A DNA stretch of 64,000 bases from Mangrovimonas xylaniphaga (GCF_001280435.1 NZ_LBIP01000013.1:1798001-1862000), one strand, 5' to 3'; positions 54,214 through 64,000 are shown, counted from the stretch's first letter. The notes: generated by a model not told the origin, from the sequence alone. Program-made: numbers and translations.

Positions 54214-54993
54214 ATGAAATTTAATCTTTTTTTTCTCAGTTTTCTTTTCTTTGCGCAAATTGCTTCGGCTCAGGACAAAACGGCTTTTGGCGGAGGCGAA
54301 TGGTTCAAGTTTAAGATGAGTTACAGTGGCTTTTTAAAGGCCGGTAACGCAACACTTGAGGTGCATGAAAAAATGCTGGATGGTAAAGAAGTATATCATG
54401 TAGTAGGTAAAGGATGGACTACAGGAGCCATAGGTTGGTTTTTTAAAGTAGACGACCATTACGAAAGTTATTTCGATAGGGAAACTGGTGCGCCGTATAA
54501 GTTCATAAGGAAGATTGACGAAGGTGGACATACCAAGGATATTGAAATCAAGTTTGATCACAATGAAAGCAAAGCTCATGTCAAAAACTATAAAAACGGC
54601 GGGAGACAAGTGTTTGCTACAGAAAAGGATGTTCAGGACATGGTGTCGGCGTTTTATTATTTGCGCAACAATTACGATACCGATAAGATAAAGGTTGGAG
54701 ATGTAGTGAAACTGAACATGTTTTTTGATGAAGAAAACTATGTGTTCAAGCTCAAGTTTTTGGGAAGAGAAACTATCGAGACAGATTTTGGAAAAGTAAA
54801 GACACTTAAATTCAGGCCGTACGTAATGGCAGGAAGGGTGTTTAAAGAACAAGAAAGTTTAACGTTATGGGTGAGTGCAGACGAAAACAAGATCCCATTA
54901 AAAATTAAAGCAGATTTGGCAGTGGGATCGTTACGGGCAGAACTGGAATCCTTCAGAGGCTTGAAACACTCCTTCCAAATTCAATTTGACTAA
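54214..54993 (+). CDS. DUF3108 exported protein
   Basis: This 259-residue protein has a signal peptide (1-20, IASAQ) and a DUF3108-type domain: GEWFKFKMSYSGFLKAGNAT, TKDIEIKFDHNESKAHVKNY, VSAFYYLRNNYDTDKIKVGD, and EDENKIPLK-like LWVSADENKIPLKIKADLAV. DUF3108 proteins are periplasmic and of unknown function. I chose the ATG at 54214 because it begins the signal peptide. kynA starts 7 bp after its stop, so they are cotranscribed. Confidence 0.85.
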   Translation: MKFNLFFLSFLFFAQIASAQDKTAFGGGEWFKFKMSYSGFLKAGNATLEVHEKMLDGKEVYHVVGKGWTTGAIGWFFKVDDHYESYFDRETGAPYKFIRKIDEGGHTKDIEIKFDHNESKAHVKNYKNGGRQVFATEKDVQDMVSAFYYLRNNYDTDKIKVGDVVKLNMFFDEENYVFKLKFLGRETIETDFGKVKTLKFRPYVMAGRVFKEQESLTLWVSADENKIPLKIKADLAVGSLRAELESFRGLKHSFQIQFD

Positions 54994-55000
54994 CTAACAT

Positions 55001-55933
55001 ATGGCCAACCCAAATAAATTTGATAATGTCATTGAGGAACTAGAACAAAAGTTCCAATCCATCAAACAAAATACCGAAGACCATTTAAAAGGGCTGCTTT
55101 ACAGTAAGCCCATTACATATTGGGATTATATCCAAACCGATGCCCTTTTGGGGCTCCAAATCCAGCGCACGCAATTGCCAGATGAAATGGTGTTTATTGC
55201 CTATCACCAAATCAATGAACTTTTGTTCAAAATGATTTTGTGGGAAATTGAGCAGGTAGCCGAATGTAAAGAGTTAAAAGCCGATTTCTTTGCAGAAAAG
55301 GTAATGCGCGTTAGTCGCTATTTTGATATGTTGACCACTTCTTTCAATATCATGCGAGAAGGTATGGAAGTGGAGCAATACATGAAGTTCCGACATACAT
55401 TGACTCCTGCCAGTGGTTTCCAAAGTGCGCAGTACCGTATGATAGAATTTGCTTCAACAGAGTTGATCAATTTGATCGATTATAGGTTCCGTGCCACCAT
55501 AGACAGAAATACACCATATACCCATGCTTTTGAGCATTTGTATTGGCAAGCGGCGGGAAAGGATTACAAAACAGGGAAAAAGTCGACGCTTTTAGTTAAT
55601 TTTGAAAAGCGCTATAAGGATGATTTCTTGAGATTTATGGAGAGTTACAATACCAAAAACCTTTGGACTAGATTTAAAGAGCTGCCAATGGAAGCTCAAA
55701 AGGATGAAAATCTCGTGCAGGCCATGAGGCATTACGACTATACAGTCAATATCACATGGGTAATGGCGCATTACAATACCGCAAGGCATTATATTGAAAG
55801 TGGTCTTGGAGACGGAGAAGCAACAGGAGGAAGTGACTGGAAGAAATATATGCACCCCAAATATCAAAGGCGTATATTTTTTCCGGAATTATGGTCGCAG
55901 GAGGAGTTGGATAACTGGGGAGAGAATATTTAA
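55001..55933 (+). CDS. kynA: Tryptophan 2,3-dioxygenase
   Basis: This 310-residue haem enzyme opens tryptophan to N-formylkynurenine, the first step of the kynurenine pathway. Marks: SKPITYWDYIQTDALLGLQI, MVFIAYHQINELLFKMILWE, MKFRHTLTPASGFQSAQYRM and a late GEATGGSDWKKYMHPKYQRR. Length is typical. Together with hmgA and hppD it makes this stretch an aromatic amino acid degradation region, although no other kynurenine gene is here. An M23 peptidase gene starts 15 bp downstream. Confidence 0.94.
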   Translation: MANPNKFDNVIEELEQKFQSIKQNTEDHLKGLLYSKPITYWDYIQTDALLGLQIQRTQLPDEMVFIAYHQINELLFKMILWEIEQVAECKELKADFFAEKVMRVSRYFDMLTTSFNIMREGMEVEQYMKFRHTLTPASGFQSAQYRMIEFASTELINLIDYRFRATIDRNTPYTHAFEHLYWQAAGKDYKTGKKSTLLVNFEKRYKDDFLRFMESYNTKNLWTRFKELPMEAQKDENLVQAMRHYDYTVNITWVMAHYNTARHYIESGLGDGEATGGSDWKKYMHPKYQRRIFFPELWSQEELDNWGENI

Positions 55934-55948
55934 AATTGATATAATTTA

Positions 55949-57250
55949 ATGCAAACAAGATTATTAACAGCACTATTTGTGTGTGTGACATTTTTATCAT
56001 GTAAGGATGATAAAAAGGTGAAAGAAGAGAAAATTGAGCCGTTACAAACTTTTGTTGAACCTGCAGAAATTCACGAGTTCGGATTCAATCTTAACGAGTT
56101 TATTGTAAAGCGCGATACCATTAAAAATGGGGATAGTTTTGGAGCTATCATGGAGCGTAATAGAATTGGATATCCTCTTATTTACAATATTGTAGAGAGC
56201 GCCAAGGATAGCTTCGATATTGCAAGAAGACTTCAGGTAGGGAAGCCTTATACCTTGTTGTGTTCCAAAGATTCCCTAGAGTTGCCACAGTGTTTTATTT
56301 ACCAACCTAATCAGGAGGAATATGTGGTAATTAATTTCAAAGATTCTATTCATGCCTATACCAATAGAAAACCTATCAAGTATGTGGAAAAGGAAGCTAC
56401 AGGAATTATAGATAGTAATATTTCCGAAACTCTGGAATCCCAAGGCTTGAGTCCACGATTGGCCTATAAAATGGCAGATGAAATTTACGCTTGGACTATC
56501 GATTTTAGACGTTTGCAAAAAGGAGATCGTTTCAAGGTGATTTATACGGATAAATATATAGATGACAGTATTTATGTAGGGGTAGATCAAATTAAAGCGG
56601 CTTATTTTGAGCATAATAATGAGCCTTTTTATGCATTCCAATTTAAAACCGATACCGTTAAGGGTATCGTAGATTACTTCAACGATGAGGCTAAAAACTT
56701 GCGACGTGCCTTCTTGAAAGCGCCGGTTCAGTTTGGAAGAATCTCTTCTAGATATAATCTTAACCGCCGAATTGCTTATTATGGTTATAAAGTAAAACCT
56801 CACAAAGGAACGGACTTTGCGGCATCCATTGGGACGCCTATTATGGCAACTGCCAATGGTACCGTAACCGAGTCTACAAGACGTGGTGGTAATGGAAAAT
56901 ATGTGAAGATTAGGCATAACGCCACTTACGAAACGCAGTATCTTCATATGAAGGCCCAAAACGTTAAGAAAGGGCAATTTGTAAAACAAGGAGATATTAT
57001 TGGTTGGGTAGGTATGACAGGTAATACTGGAGGCCCTCACGTTTGTTACCGTTTCTGGAAAAACGGCAGGCAAGTGGATCCTTTAAGGGAAAAATTACCA
57101 GAGGCCAAACCTATCTCGGATAGTTTGAAAACAAGATACATGGAATATATTACGCCAATTAGAGCTCGTTTGGATGCCATTCAATTTGAAGGGCTTCAGG
57201 AGGATGAAGAATTGTTGGCGGAAGAAACATTAATTACACAAGTAAAATAA
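55949..57250 (+). CDS. M23-family peptidoglycan peptidase lipoprotein
   Basis: This 433-residue lipoprotein (lipobox Cys18, VTFLSC, then KDDKK) carries a C-terminal M23 (LytM/lysostaphin-type) domain. The zinc and catalytic residues are His285 and Asp289 (PHKGTDFAA), His333 (QYLHM) and His364 in GPHVCYRFW. The second His of the usual HxH motif is Cys366 here. The N-terminal half includes a LysM-like or OapA-like domain. It would cut cross-links in peptidoglycan, or act as an activator if inactive. pgi starts 2 bp after its stop. Confidence 0.87.
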   Translation: MQTRLLTALFVCVTFLSCKDDKKVKEEKIEPLQTFVEPAEIHEFGFNLNEFIVKRDTIKNGDSFGAIMERNRIGYPLIYNIVESAKDSFDIARRLQVGKPYTLLCSKDSLELPQCFIYQPNQEEYVVINFKDSIHAYTNRKPIKYVEKEATGIIDSNISETLESQGLSPRLAYKMADEIYAWTIDFRRLQKGDRFKVIYTDKYIDDSIYVGVDQIKAAYFEHNNEPFYAFQFKTDTVKGIVDYFNDEAKNLRRAFLKAPVQFGRISSRYNLNRRIAYYGYKVKPHKGTDFAASIGTPIMATANGTVTESTRRGGNGKYVKIRHNATYETQYLHMKAQNVKKGQFVKQGDIIGWVGMTGNTGGPHVCYRFWKNGRQVDPLREKLPEAKPISDSLKTRYMEYITPIRARLDAIQFEGLQEDEELLAEETLITQVK

Positions 57251-57252
57251 AA

Positions 57253-58875
57253 ATGGCATTAAAAGCAATAAACCCTACGACTACAGAGGCATGGAAGCAG
57301 CTGAAAGAGCATTTCGAAACCGTTAAAGATGCTCATATGAAAGATTGGTTTGCTCAAGATTCAGAAAGGGCAAATAATATGACCATTTCATGGGACGACT
57401 TTTATGTGGACTTCTCGAAGAATAGAATTACAGGAGAAACCCTTGAGCTTTTGCTAAAATTGGCAGAAGAAGTAGATCTTAAAGATGCGATTTCCAAATA
57501 TTTTGGAGGTGATGTTATTAACGAAACGGAAGGTAGAGCGGTTTTACATACCGCTTTAAGAGCTCCAAAAACTGCTGAGGTTTTGGTGGATGGTGAAAAC
57601 GTAATGACCGAAATTTATGAGGTAAAGGAAAAGATGAAGGCTTTTACCAATCAAGTCGTTTCGGGAGAGTTAAAGGGGTACACAGGGAAAGCGTTTACCG
57701 ATATCGTAAACATAGGAATTGGTGGATCTGATTTGGGACCAGCTATGGTTGTGGATTCGCTTACCTATTATAAAAATCACCTAAAGACGCATTTTGTAAG
57801 TAATGTTGATGGGGATCATGTGAATGAAGTTATCAAGCACTTAGATCCAGAAACAACCTTGTTTGTGGTAGTGTCCAAAACCTTTACTACTCAGGAAACT
57901 TTGTCTAACGCAAGCACCATCAGAAACTGGTTCCTGATCAATGCGCCAGAAGAAGCCGTTGCTCAACATTTTGTGGCGGTATCTACCAATATAGAGCGTG
58001 TAAAGGCTTTCGGAATTGATGAAAACAATATTTTCCCAATGTGGAATTGGGTAGGTGGTCGTTTCTCTCTATGGAGTGCTGTAGGTTTGTCTATCAGTCT
58101 TTCTGTTGGTTTTGAGAATTTCGACAAGCTGTTGTTGGGAGCTCACAAGATGGACGAGCATTTTAGAACTACCAGTTTTGATAAAAATATCCCCGTGGTT
58201 TCTGCACTGTTGAGTGTGTGGTATAATAATTTCTTCGGTGTTGAAACCGAGGCGGTTATTCCTTATTCTCAATATTTAAATCAGTTTGCTACCTATTTAC
58301 AGCAAGGGATTATGGAAAGTAACGGAAAAAGTATCGACCGAAGCGGGAATCCAGTAAACTACCAAACAGGAACAATCATTTGGGGAGAACCGGGGACTAA
58401 TTCGCAACATGCTTTCTTTCAATTAATCCACCAAGGGACAAAATTAATTCCAGCTGAATTTATTGGGTTTGCCCAAGCATTGCACGGTGATAAGGATCAT
58501 CAGGATAAATTGATGTCCAACTTTTTGGCACAAACAGAAGCCTTGTTGAATGGTAAGACAGAGCAACAGGTGAAAGAGGAAGGTGCTACAGGAAGTTTGG
58601 TGCCGTTTAAGGTGTTTGAAGGCAACAAGCCTACAACATCTATACTAATTGAGAAATTAACCCCAGAAAGCCTTGGGAAATTGATTGCGATGTATGAGCA
58701 TAAAATTTTTGTTCAGGGGGTTGTTTGGAATATTTTCAGCTACGATCAATTTGGTGTGGAGTTAGGAAAGCAACTTGCCAATACTATTTTGGAAGACATC
58801 AATGCTACAGGAAATGTTAATAGCCACGATGCTTCCACACAAAACCTTTTGGAGTTTTATAAAAAACTTTCTTAA
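57253..58875 (+). CDS. pgi: Glucose-6-phosphate isomerase
   Basis: This 540-residue cytoplasmic enzyme interconverts glucose-6-phosphate and fructose-6-phosphate; fructose-6-phosphate is also the substrate of GlmS. Marks: [66 protein letters not shown] and [12 protein letters not shown]. All are intact and the length is typical. It is the last gene of the DUF3108-kynA-M23-pgi run, with very short gaps. Confidence 0.97.
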   Translation: MALKAINPTTTEAWKQLKEHFETVKDAHMKDWFAQDSERANNMTISWDDFYVDFSKNRITGETLELLLKLAEEVDLKDAISKYFGGDVINETEGRAVLHTALRAPKTAEVLVDGENVMTEIYEVKEKMKAFTNQVVSGELKGYTGKAFTDIVNIGIGGSDLGPAMVVDSLTYYKNHLKTHFVSNVDGDHVNEVIKHLDPETTLFVVVSKTFTTQETLSNASTIRNWFLINAPEEAVAQHFVAVSTNIERVKAFGIDENNIFPMWNWVGGRFSLWSAVGLSISLSVGFENFDKLLLGAHKMDEHFRTTSFDKNIPVVSALLSVWYNNFFGVETEAVIPYSQYLNQFATYLQQGIMESNGKSIDRSGNPVNYQTGTIIWGEPGTNSQHAFFQLIHQGTKLIPAEFIGFAQALHGDKDHQDKLMSNFLAQTEALLNGKTEQQVKEEGATGSLVPFKVFEGNKPTTSILIEKLTPESLGKLIAMYEHKIFVQGVVWNIFSYDQFGVELGKQLANTILEDINATGNVNSHDASTQNLLEFYKKLS

Positions 58876-58994
58876 CAAATGTTAAAAAACTTTTAACAGC
58901 TTTCATGTTTAATTGTTGATGGTTTGATATTAATCGTTAACTTTCAGGTGCTTAATTGCTAATGTTAAGGTAATATTTGATTATTCTTAATAAG

Positions 58995-59002
58995 TAATTT
59001 TG
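58995..59002 (+). promoter_or_regulatory. -7 promoter box for the TonB receptor/lipoprotein pair
   Basis: TAATTTTG is an exact TAnnTTTG match, 31 bases before the ATG at 59034. A TTTG lies at 58976-58979, with 15 bases between, slightly short. Confidence 0.55.
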
Positions 59003-59033
59003 CCAAGACTAATTCAAATTTCAACAATTAAAC

Positions 59034-61583
59034 ATGAAAAACATTTACCAGTTACTATGTGCAGCTGCTGTATTTTTATGTAGTTCGGCGCTGTTCTCAC
59101 AAAGCACTATCAAAGGTAAAATCATCGGTTCAGACTTCAGCGAACCATTACCAGGTGCAAACATCATTGAAAAGGGGACATCAAACGGGACAACCACCGA
59201 TTTTGATGGAAATTTCACAATTACTACACAAGCAAGTTCGGGAGAATTGGTGATTACCTACGTAGGGTATACCACCCAGACCATTACCTTTAGTGGTGAT
59301 CAGGACTTTGGAGTCATCACTTTGGAGTCTAGCGAGGTTGGGTTGCAGGAAGTCCAAATCATTGCTTCTGTGGCCGTAGATAGGAAAACGCCGGTAGCAG
59401 TGTCTACGGTAAAGGCAGAAGAAATCGAATTGAAATTGGGTACCCAGGAATTTCCTGAAGTTCTAAAATCAACACCAGGGGTGTATGCTACTAAATCTGG
59501 AGGAGGTTTCGGAGATGGTCGTATCAATTTGAGGGGGTTTGAATCCGATAACGTAGCGGTTCTAATTAACGGTATACCGGTAAACGATATGGAAAATGGT
59601 CGGGTATATTGGAGTAACTGGGCAGGTCTGTCTGATGTCACAAGTTCAATGCAGGTGCAACGTGGTTTGGGAGCTTCCAAAGTAGCGGTGCCTTCAGTTG
59701 GGGGAACAATTAATATTCTTTCAAAAACGACCGATGTGGAAGCTGGGGGGAATATTTCTACCCAGGTTGCCAATGATGGGTACTTTAAGGTTGGAGCCAC
59801 CTATTCAACAGGATTGATGGATAATGGTTTTGCAGCTACCATTTCAGCAGCAAAAACAGACGGAGATGGATATGTAGACGGTACGGAATTCAATGCTTTT
59901 TCATATTTTATTAACTTGTCAAAGGAGATAGGGGATGATCATAAATTGTCCTTTACAGCTTTTGGGGCAAAGCAACGCCACGGACAACGTCAAAATAGAC
60001 AGTTAATTTCTACCTATCGAGCAAGTGAAAGTGGTAAGCGTTTTAATGCTGATTGGGGGTATAAAAACGGACAGGTAACGCATCAGGAAGATAATTTTTA
60101 TCATAAACCACAGTTGTCTTTAAACCACTATTGGAATATTTCAGATGCTACCACTTTATCAACGGCTTTATATGCTTCCTTTGGATCTGGAGGTGGAGGA
60201 GGTTTCACTGGCACTAACAAGTTTGGCTTAGGCGAAGGAGGCGTGAGTGATTACAGGTATGGTTTGTATGGACCAATCAACTTTGATAAAGTTGTTGAGG
60301 AAAATGAAGAGTTAGGAGCGTTTGGTTCGGAGACGATTCTTAGGGCCTCACGTAACGACCATATTTGGTATGGAATATTGTCTACCTTGAAAACAGATTT
60401 GACTGATAATTTAGTATTGTTGGGAGGATTGGATTTGAGAAATTATAAAGGCATCCACTTTACCGAATTGACAGACTTGTTAGGAGGACAACATTTTGCT
60501 GATGACAGTGATGAAAACAACCCTAATGGCACCTACCAAGTTGGTGATAAGATTTTATACTACAATGATGGACTTGTAGGTTGGCAAGGGCTATTTGGCC
60601 AATTGGAATATTCTCAGGATAGATTAGCTGCATTTGTATCATTAGCAGCATCCAATACTTCTTATAAACGTATAGATTACTTCAATTATTTGGATAGTGA
60701 TCCACTTCAGGAAACAGACCGTTATAATTTCCTAGGGTATAGTGCCAAGGGAGGGGCTAACTTCAATTTAACAGATAACCATAACGTTTTTGCTAATATT
60801 GGCTATTTTGAAAAAGCGCCAGGTTTTGATGCTGTTTTCTTGAATTTTGATAACGAGCATATCAATGATGGGGCTGAGAATCAAAAGATTTTTAGTGTGG
60901 AATTTGGCTATGGTTTTAGAAGTGATAAACTCTCAGCTAATATAAACCTTTATAGAACCGCTTGGAGGGACAGAACAGAAACTTATAATTTTCAACAACC
61001 AGATGGTACAAATTCAACAGCCAATATTTTGGGGGTAAATGCCATTCATCAAGGGTTGGAGATTGATTTTGTGTATAAGCCATTTGAAAATTTAAGAGTG
61101 ACTGGTATGGCCTCATTTGGCGATTGGAGATGGGAAGATAATGTAGAAAATGTTCAAATTTTCGATGATGAGCAAGAATTGGTTGATACTGTTGATTTGT
61201 TTATCAAAGATTTGCACGTTGGGGATGCGGCCCAAACTACTTTCGCATTAGGACTTAATTATGAAATTATGAATGGTACCAATCTAATGGTAGATTATAA
61301 CTATTATGATCGTCTATATGCCGATTTTGATCCAAGTGACAGAGGCTCAGCAGGTGCGCCCGATGCATGGGAAGTGCCAGCTTATGGTTTGTTTGATATG
61401 GCCTTGTCTCATAAATTTGACTTTGGGCCTTTTGATATGCGTTTGATAGGAAGAATGAACAATGTATTCAATACTGAATATATTTCGGATGCCTTGGATG
61501 GAACTGGGTCTATTTCTTCCACAGCATTGGTATATTATGGCTACGGTAGAACCTTTAGTGTGGGAGCTAAGCTTAACTTTTAA
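59034..61583 (+). CDS. TonB-dependent receptor with carboxypeptidase-like N-domain
   Basis: This 849-residue outer-membrane receptor has a signal peptide (1-22, ALFSQ), a carboxypeptidase-like domain (about 23-105, KGKIIGSDFSEPLPGANIIE), a plug (TPVAVSTVKAEEIELKLGTQ, RINLRGFESDNVAVLINGIP, MQVQRGLGASKVAVPSVGGT) and a barrel ending GRTFSVGAKLNF. No SusD-type gene follows; the next gene, 12 bp away, is a lipoprotein with four repeated modules. Together they look like a two-gene uptake or surface complex. The ligand is unknown. The pair is flanked by pgi and gldD. Confidence 0.88.
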   Translation: MKNIYQLLCAAAVFLCSSALFSQSTIKGKIIGSDFSEPLPGANIIEKGTSNGTTTDFDGNFTITTQASSGELVITYVGYTTQTITFSGDQDFGVITLESSEVGLQEVQIIASVAVDRKTPVAVSTVKAEEIELKLGTQEFPEVLKSTPGVYATKSGGGFGDGRINLRGFESDNVAVLINGIPVNDMENGRVYWSNWAGLSDVTSSMQVQRGLGASKVAVPSVGGTINILSKTTDVEAGGNISTQVANDGYFKVGATYSTGLMDNGFAATISAAKTDGDGYVDGTEFNAFSYFINLSKEIGDDHKLSFTAFGAKQRHGQRQNRQLISTYRASESGKRFNADWGYKNGQVTHQEDNFYHKPQLSLNHYWNISDATTLSTALYASFGSGGGGGFTGTNKFGLGEGGVSDYRYGLYGPINFDKVVEENEELGAFGSETILRASRNDHIWYGILSTLKTDLTDNLVLLGGLDLRNYKGIHFTELTDLLGGQHFADDSDENNPNGTYQVGDKILYYNDGLVGWQGLFGQLEYSQDRLAAFVSLAASNTSYKRIDYFNYLDSDPLQETDRYNFLGYSAKGGANFNLTDNHNVFANIGYFEKAPGFDAVFLNFDNEHINDGAENQKIFSVEFGYGFRSDKLSANINLYRTAWRDRTETYNFQQPDGTNSTANILGVNAIHQGLEIDFVYKPFENLRVTGMASFGDWRWEDNVENVQIFDDEQELVDTVDLFIKDLHVGDAAQTTFALGLNYEIMNGTNLMVDYNYYDRLYADFDPSDRGSAGAPDAWEVPAYGLFDMALSHKFDFGPFDMRLIGRMNNVFNTEYISDALDGTGSISSTALVYYGYGRTFSVGAKLNF

Positions 61584-61595
61584 AAAAAGATTGAC

Positions 61596-63308
61596 ATGAA
61601 AAGAATAGTTTATTTATTATTTGTATTGATAGGAGCCACGTTTATAGGCTGTGATCCTATGGGAGACATTTATAATGATTTAGATGATCAGAATAGTTCT
61701 GCTGTAGTAGGTACAGATGAGTATACATTAACAGAAGATGATTACGAGGCTTTAGATTTGACGTATGGAAGTTTCGATTCTGAAGACGATGCTCGTGAGA
61801 TGATTCCAGGATTGTTGGCCGATATGTACCCTTATTGGGGGGCTGGTTCTCAAGTATTGGTGTCGTATAATTTATATGTAGGGGATGCTGAAGGTTTAAG
61901 TGATTTTACAGGTGCAGATGTCTATCAATTGACCACGGCGGATTATGCAGCTTCAGGCAGTGATGCTTTTGGGTACTATCCAAATGTTGATGCTACAGAA
62001 GAGATTATCTCGGTCTTGGATGCTCAAATTTCATCTCCTTCCGAAGGGCAAATTGTGTTGGCGCAATACAGACAGTATTTGGAAATCCCGGAAGTAGGCT
62101 TTGCTAATTTATATGAATATGGTTTTAACGGTACTCTAGATGGATTTGAGAGTGTTAATGTGCTTGGTGATCAAGTGTGGGAAGCGGCCTCTTTTGGAGG
62201 TGTGGAATATGCCTATATGAGTGGATACGATAGTGGAAGTATTGTTAATGAAGATTGGTTGATTTCTCCTGAATTGGATTTGTCGGGTGAGTCCGATGTT
62301 AGAGTTCAAATTAACCAAGCAATCAATTACGCTAGTGACTTAGCGCTATTGGGGGTCTGGGTGTCATCAGACTATACGACGGGAGGAGATGTTTCATCTG
62401 CTACTTGGGAATTGATTGATTTTGCAAATGCTCCTGCGGGAAATAATTGGAGTTTCGTGTTGTCTGAAGATTATGATTTGTCTGCTTATGATGGGGAGAC
62501 CATCCACATTGCTTTTAAATATGAATCTACTACCGAAGAGGCTGCTTCTTGGGAAATAGATGAGTTATTCGTGAAATCACTGGGTGTTTCAGGGGATTAC
62601 GATTCCAAGGGAGAGTATTTTGTGTATTCTGAAGGTGCTTGGGAAGTAATGGAGGATGTCTATTATCTAAGTTCCGAAGATTATAACTCTATGGGAGAAG
62701 GGGCTGGTCAACCAGGACAATATGATAACTTTAGTAGTTCAACTCCAGCGGATAGCTATTTGCCTACTTTCTTGAGCATCAAATATCCCTATGCACAAGA
62801 AGAAGATCAAATTTTTGTAATCTATAAGTACTATTCAAGTTCGGCAGGAGCGGTTCAAATAAGAGGAAATTCATATACTGTGATTGAAGGGGAATGGACG
62901 CCTCATGCATCTACGGTGGAAACCACTCTTCAGTTTGGACATGATGGGACGGAATGGGTGCCAGATAACACGATTCAATACACTTTAACAAGGGATGATT
63001 ACGACTATATAGTATCACAATTAGAAAACGAACCGGGTTATGAAGCGGCTACCTCAAGTATGGACAATTATGGAAACTTGGACAGAAGGCCAAGTCAGGC
63101 GGCTTATTGGAGTGATGCTGATACTCAAAATAGCGCGGGTATTACGGATATGATTGCAAATGCAATGGGGGTTTTATTGGATCATATTGATCCTGCTGCC
63201 GAAGAGGAGCAAAAGTACCTTTTAACTTATGATATATATAATGGAACCAATACTACCGAAAGTATAGCGATGATTAAAGTTGGTGGTGCCTGGGTTAGAA
63301 ATGACTAA
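61596..63308 (+). CDS. Lipoprotein with four repeated modules and a jelly-roll-like domain
   Basis: This 570-residue exported lipoprotein (Cys19, GATFIGC, then DPMGD) shows a repeated module opening with Y-x-L-[TS]-x-x-D-Y and closing with a hydrophobic strand. The openings lie at residues 43 (YTLTEDDY), 110 (YQLTTADY), 356 (YYLSSEDY) and 462 (YTLTRDDY). The closing strands read QVLVSYNLY, QIVLAQYRQY, QIFVIYKYY and KYLLTYDIY. Between copies two and three (about 170-330) lies a choice-of-anchor-J/DUF5017-like domain (GFNGTLDGFESVNVLGDQVW, WEIDELFVKS). I do not know a family with this layout, and no function can be assigned. Confidence 0.75.
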   Translation: MKRIVYLLFVLIGATFIGCDPMGDIYNDLDDQNSSAVVGTDEYTLTEDDYEALDLTYGSFDSEDDAREMIPGLLADMYPYWGAGSQVLVSYNLYVGDAEGLSDFTGADVYQLTTADYAASGSDAFGYYPNVDATEEIISVLDAQISSPSEGQIVLAQYRQYLEIPEVGFANLYEYGFNGTLDGFESVNVLGDQVWEAASFGGVEYAYMSGYDSGSIVNEDWLISPELDLSGESDVRVQINQAINYASDLALLGVWVSSDYTTGGDVSSATWELIDFANAPAGNNWSFVLSEDYDLSAYDGETIHIAFKYESTTEEAASWEIDELFVKSLGVSGDYDSKGEYFVYSEGAWEVMEDVYYLSSEDYNSMGEGAGQPGQYDNFSSSTPADSYLPTFLSIKYPYAQEEDQIFVIYKYYSSSAGAVQIRGNSYTVIEGEWTPHASTVETTLQFGHDGTEWVPDNTIQYTLTRDDYDYIVSQLENEPGYEAATSSMDNYGNLDRRPSQAAYWSDADTQNSAGITDMIANAMGVLLDHIDPAAEEEQKYLLTYDIYNGTNTTESIAMIKVGGAWVRND

Positions 63309-63331
63309 AAGAAACCACGATTTTTGAATTA

Positions 63332-63361
63332 AAAAAGCCATCAACACGTTGATGGCTTTTT
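63332..63361. terminator. Hairpin terminator between lipoprotein gene and gldD
   Basis: Thirteen-bp stem, AAAAAGCCATCAA (63332-63344) and TTGATGGCTTTTT (63349-63361), CACG loop, A/T-runs on both sides. It lies between convergent genes. Confidence 0.88.
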
Positions 63362-63378
63362 CTTTTATATATAAACAA

Positions 63379-63951
63379 TTAATTCCAAGTAATGGTTTCC
63401 ATGATATGCTTAATGTCGTTTTTTAAATACACGGCAGCAGGATAAATGGAATCGTAATTTGGTTTTGCGTAAAAGTACAAAGAACCCGTTAGGAAGTGAT
63501 TTACGCTGTCTGTAACGTAGAATTGCGATTGGCTGGCGGCATTGCCTCCAACTTCGTAAAACATCCCGAAAACGTTATGTAATTTGTTCTCGTAAGGTTG
63601 TTCGATAATCTCATCAGCTTTCACAACATGTTTTTGGGTAAGGTTTTGGGCATCCTTAATCAGGGACTCCAAATTCTCCTTAGTAACCTGTTTATAGGTT
63701 AGGTAAATGGTCCCTTTCATTTCTGGATACTGAATGTCCAAACCAAAAGTGTTTTTGGATTTATCTACCTTAATATTGTCAATGTCTTCAGCTATTTCGT
63801 TTTGTTCAAATGAGAAAGGCAATGCAGTCTGTACCGTATGGTAATTTGCTTGGGGATAATCTAAACGTAAAAAAGCCTTTGGTTTTGGAATCGGGTCTTC
63901 TGCGCATGATAGACAAAGTCCTGCCAAAATAACTGCTACTAATCTCTTCAT
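63379..63951 (-). CDS. gldD: Gliding motility lipoprotein GldD
   Basis: This 190-residue lipoprotein (lipobox Cys16, LAGLCLSC) resembles GldD, needed for gliding in Flavobacterium. Marks: KPKAFLRLDYPQANYHTVQT, FGLDIQYPEMKGTIYLTYK, GMFYEVGGNAASQSQFYVTD and LRGSLYF-like FLTGSLYFYAKPNYDSIYPA. In relatives gldD follows gldE; the end of that gene should lie just beyond the window, upstream on the minus strand. Together with porZ it shows the strain carries gliding/T9SS functions. Confidence 0.92.
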   Translation of the reverse strand: MKRLVAVILAGLCLSCAEDPIPKPKAFLRLDYPQANYHTVQTALPFSFEQNEIAEDIDNIKVDKSKNTFGLDIQYPEMKGTIYLTYKQVTKENLESLIKDAQNLTQKHVVKADEIIEQPYENKLHNVFGMFYEVGGNAASQSQFYVTDSVNHFLTGSLYFYAKPNYDSIYPAAVYLKNDIKHIMETITWN

Positions 63952-64000
63952 TTTAATATGATATTATCCTAAAAAGGAACTTTTAGGCGTCTAAAATAGT

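Noticed and set aside
56276-57073. A 265-codon open frame on the minus strand
   Set aside because: It lies wholly inside the M23 peptidase gene, has no start context or recognisable domain, and the plus-strand gene has clear motifs.
63952-64000. The end of gldE upstream of gldD
   Set aside because: The last 49 bases are too short to decide which frame, if any, is coding.

Overview
The window looks like a chromosome segment of a low-GC, probably marine, member of the Flavobacteriaceae (phylum Bacteroidota). The clues agree: a gliding lipoprotein (GldD), a PorZ-like component and a large cargo protein of the type IX secretion system (T9SS), three TonB-dependent receptors, lipoproteins typical of flavobacteria, and repeated matches to the Bacteroidota promoter -7 box TAnnTTTG. 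No rRNA, tRNA, CRISPR array, insertion sequence or prophage was recognised. The region reads as core genome, densely packed, with short hairpin terminators.

Layout. 1-5.3 kb: a CPA1 Na+/H+ antiporter cut by the window edge, a DUF3298-type lipoprotein, a cystathionine gamma-synthase-like PLP enzyme, an outer-membrane barrel and NADP glutamate dehydrogenase. 5.3-7.8 kb: an AlgJ/AlgI-like pair for polysaccharide O-acetylation. 7.9-15.5 kb: porZ, recO and a very large T9SS cargo gene split by one in-frame amber codon. 15.6-22.4 kb: recX, a small barrel, a cupin/JmjC-like protein, a BtuB-like TonB receptor divergent from a MocR-type regulator whose PLP lysine is missing, and a DUF2975/HTH pair. 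22.5-29 kb: atpDC, then a TonB receptor with a GDSL-type lipoprotein. 29.1-36 kb: a divergent promoter region serves glycogen-synthase-like/DUF4270/glmS on one side and panC-panD-flippase-like protein on the other. 36-39.7 kb: a tandem pair of esterase-fold proteins without the serine nucleophile, then radA. 39.8-47.3 kb: ileS-dksA-like, lspA, and on the other strand a tight operon of retropepsin-like protease, RimK, AstE/AspA and 5-formyl-THF cyclo-ligase. 47.4-58.9 kb: uvrC-patatin/barrel, hmgA-hppD (tyrosine catabolism), DUF3108, tryptophan 2,3-dioxygenase, an M23 peptidase and pgi. 59-64 kb: a TonB receptor with a lipoprotein built from four repeated modules, then gldD.

The most notable theme is proteins that keep a known fold but have lost its key residues: a MocR regulator (Lys to Gln), two esterase-like paralogs (Ser to Asn at the same position), a one-domain glycogen-synthase-like protein without the KTGGL motif, and a DksA-like protein with one of four zinc cysteines. 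The best candidates for something undescribed are the TonB receptor plus four-module lipoprotein at 59.0-63.3 kb, the MocR/TonB-receptor/cupin locus at 16.7-21.0 kb with its operator-like repeats and a hairpin over a start codon, and the pseudo-esterase pair. All functions are inferred by reading motifs; no database search was run.
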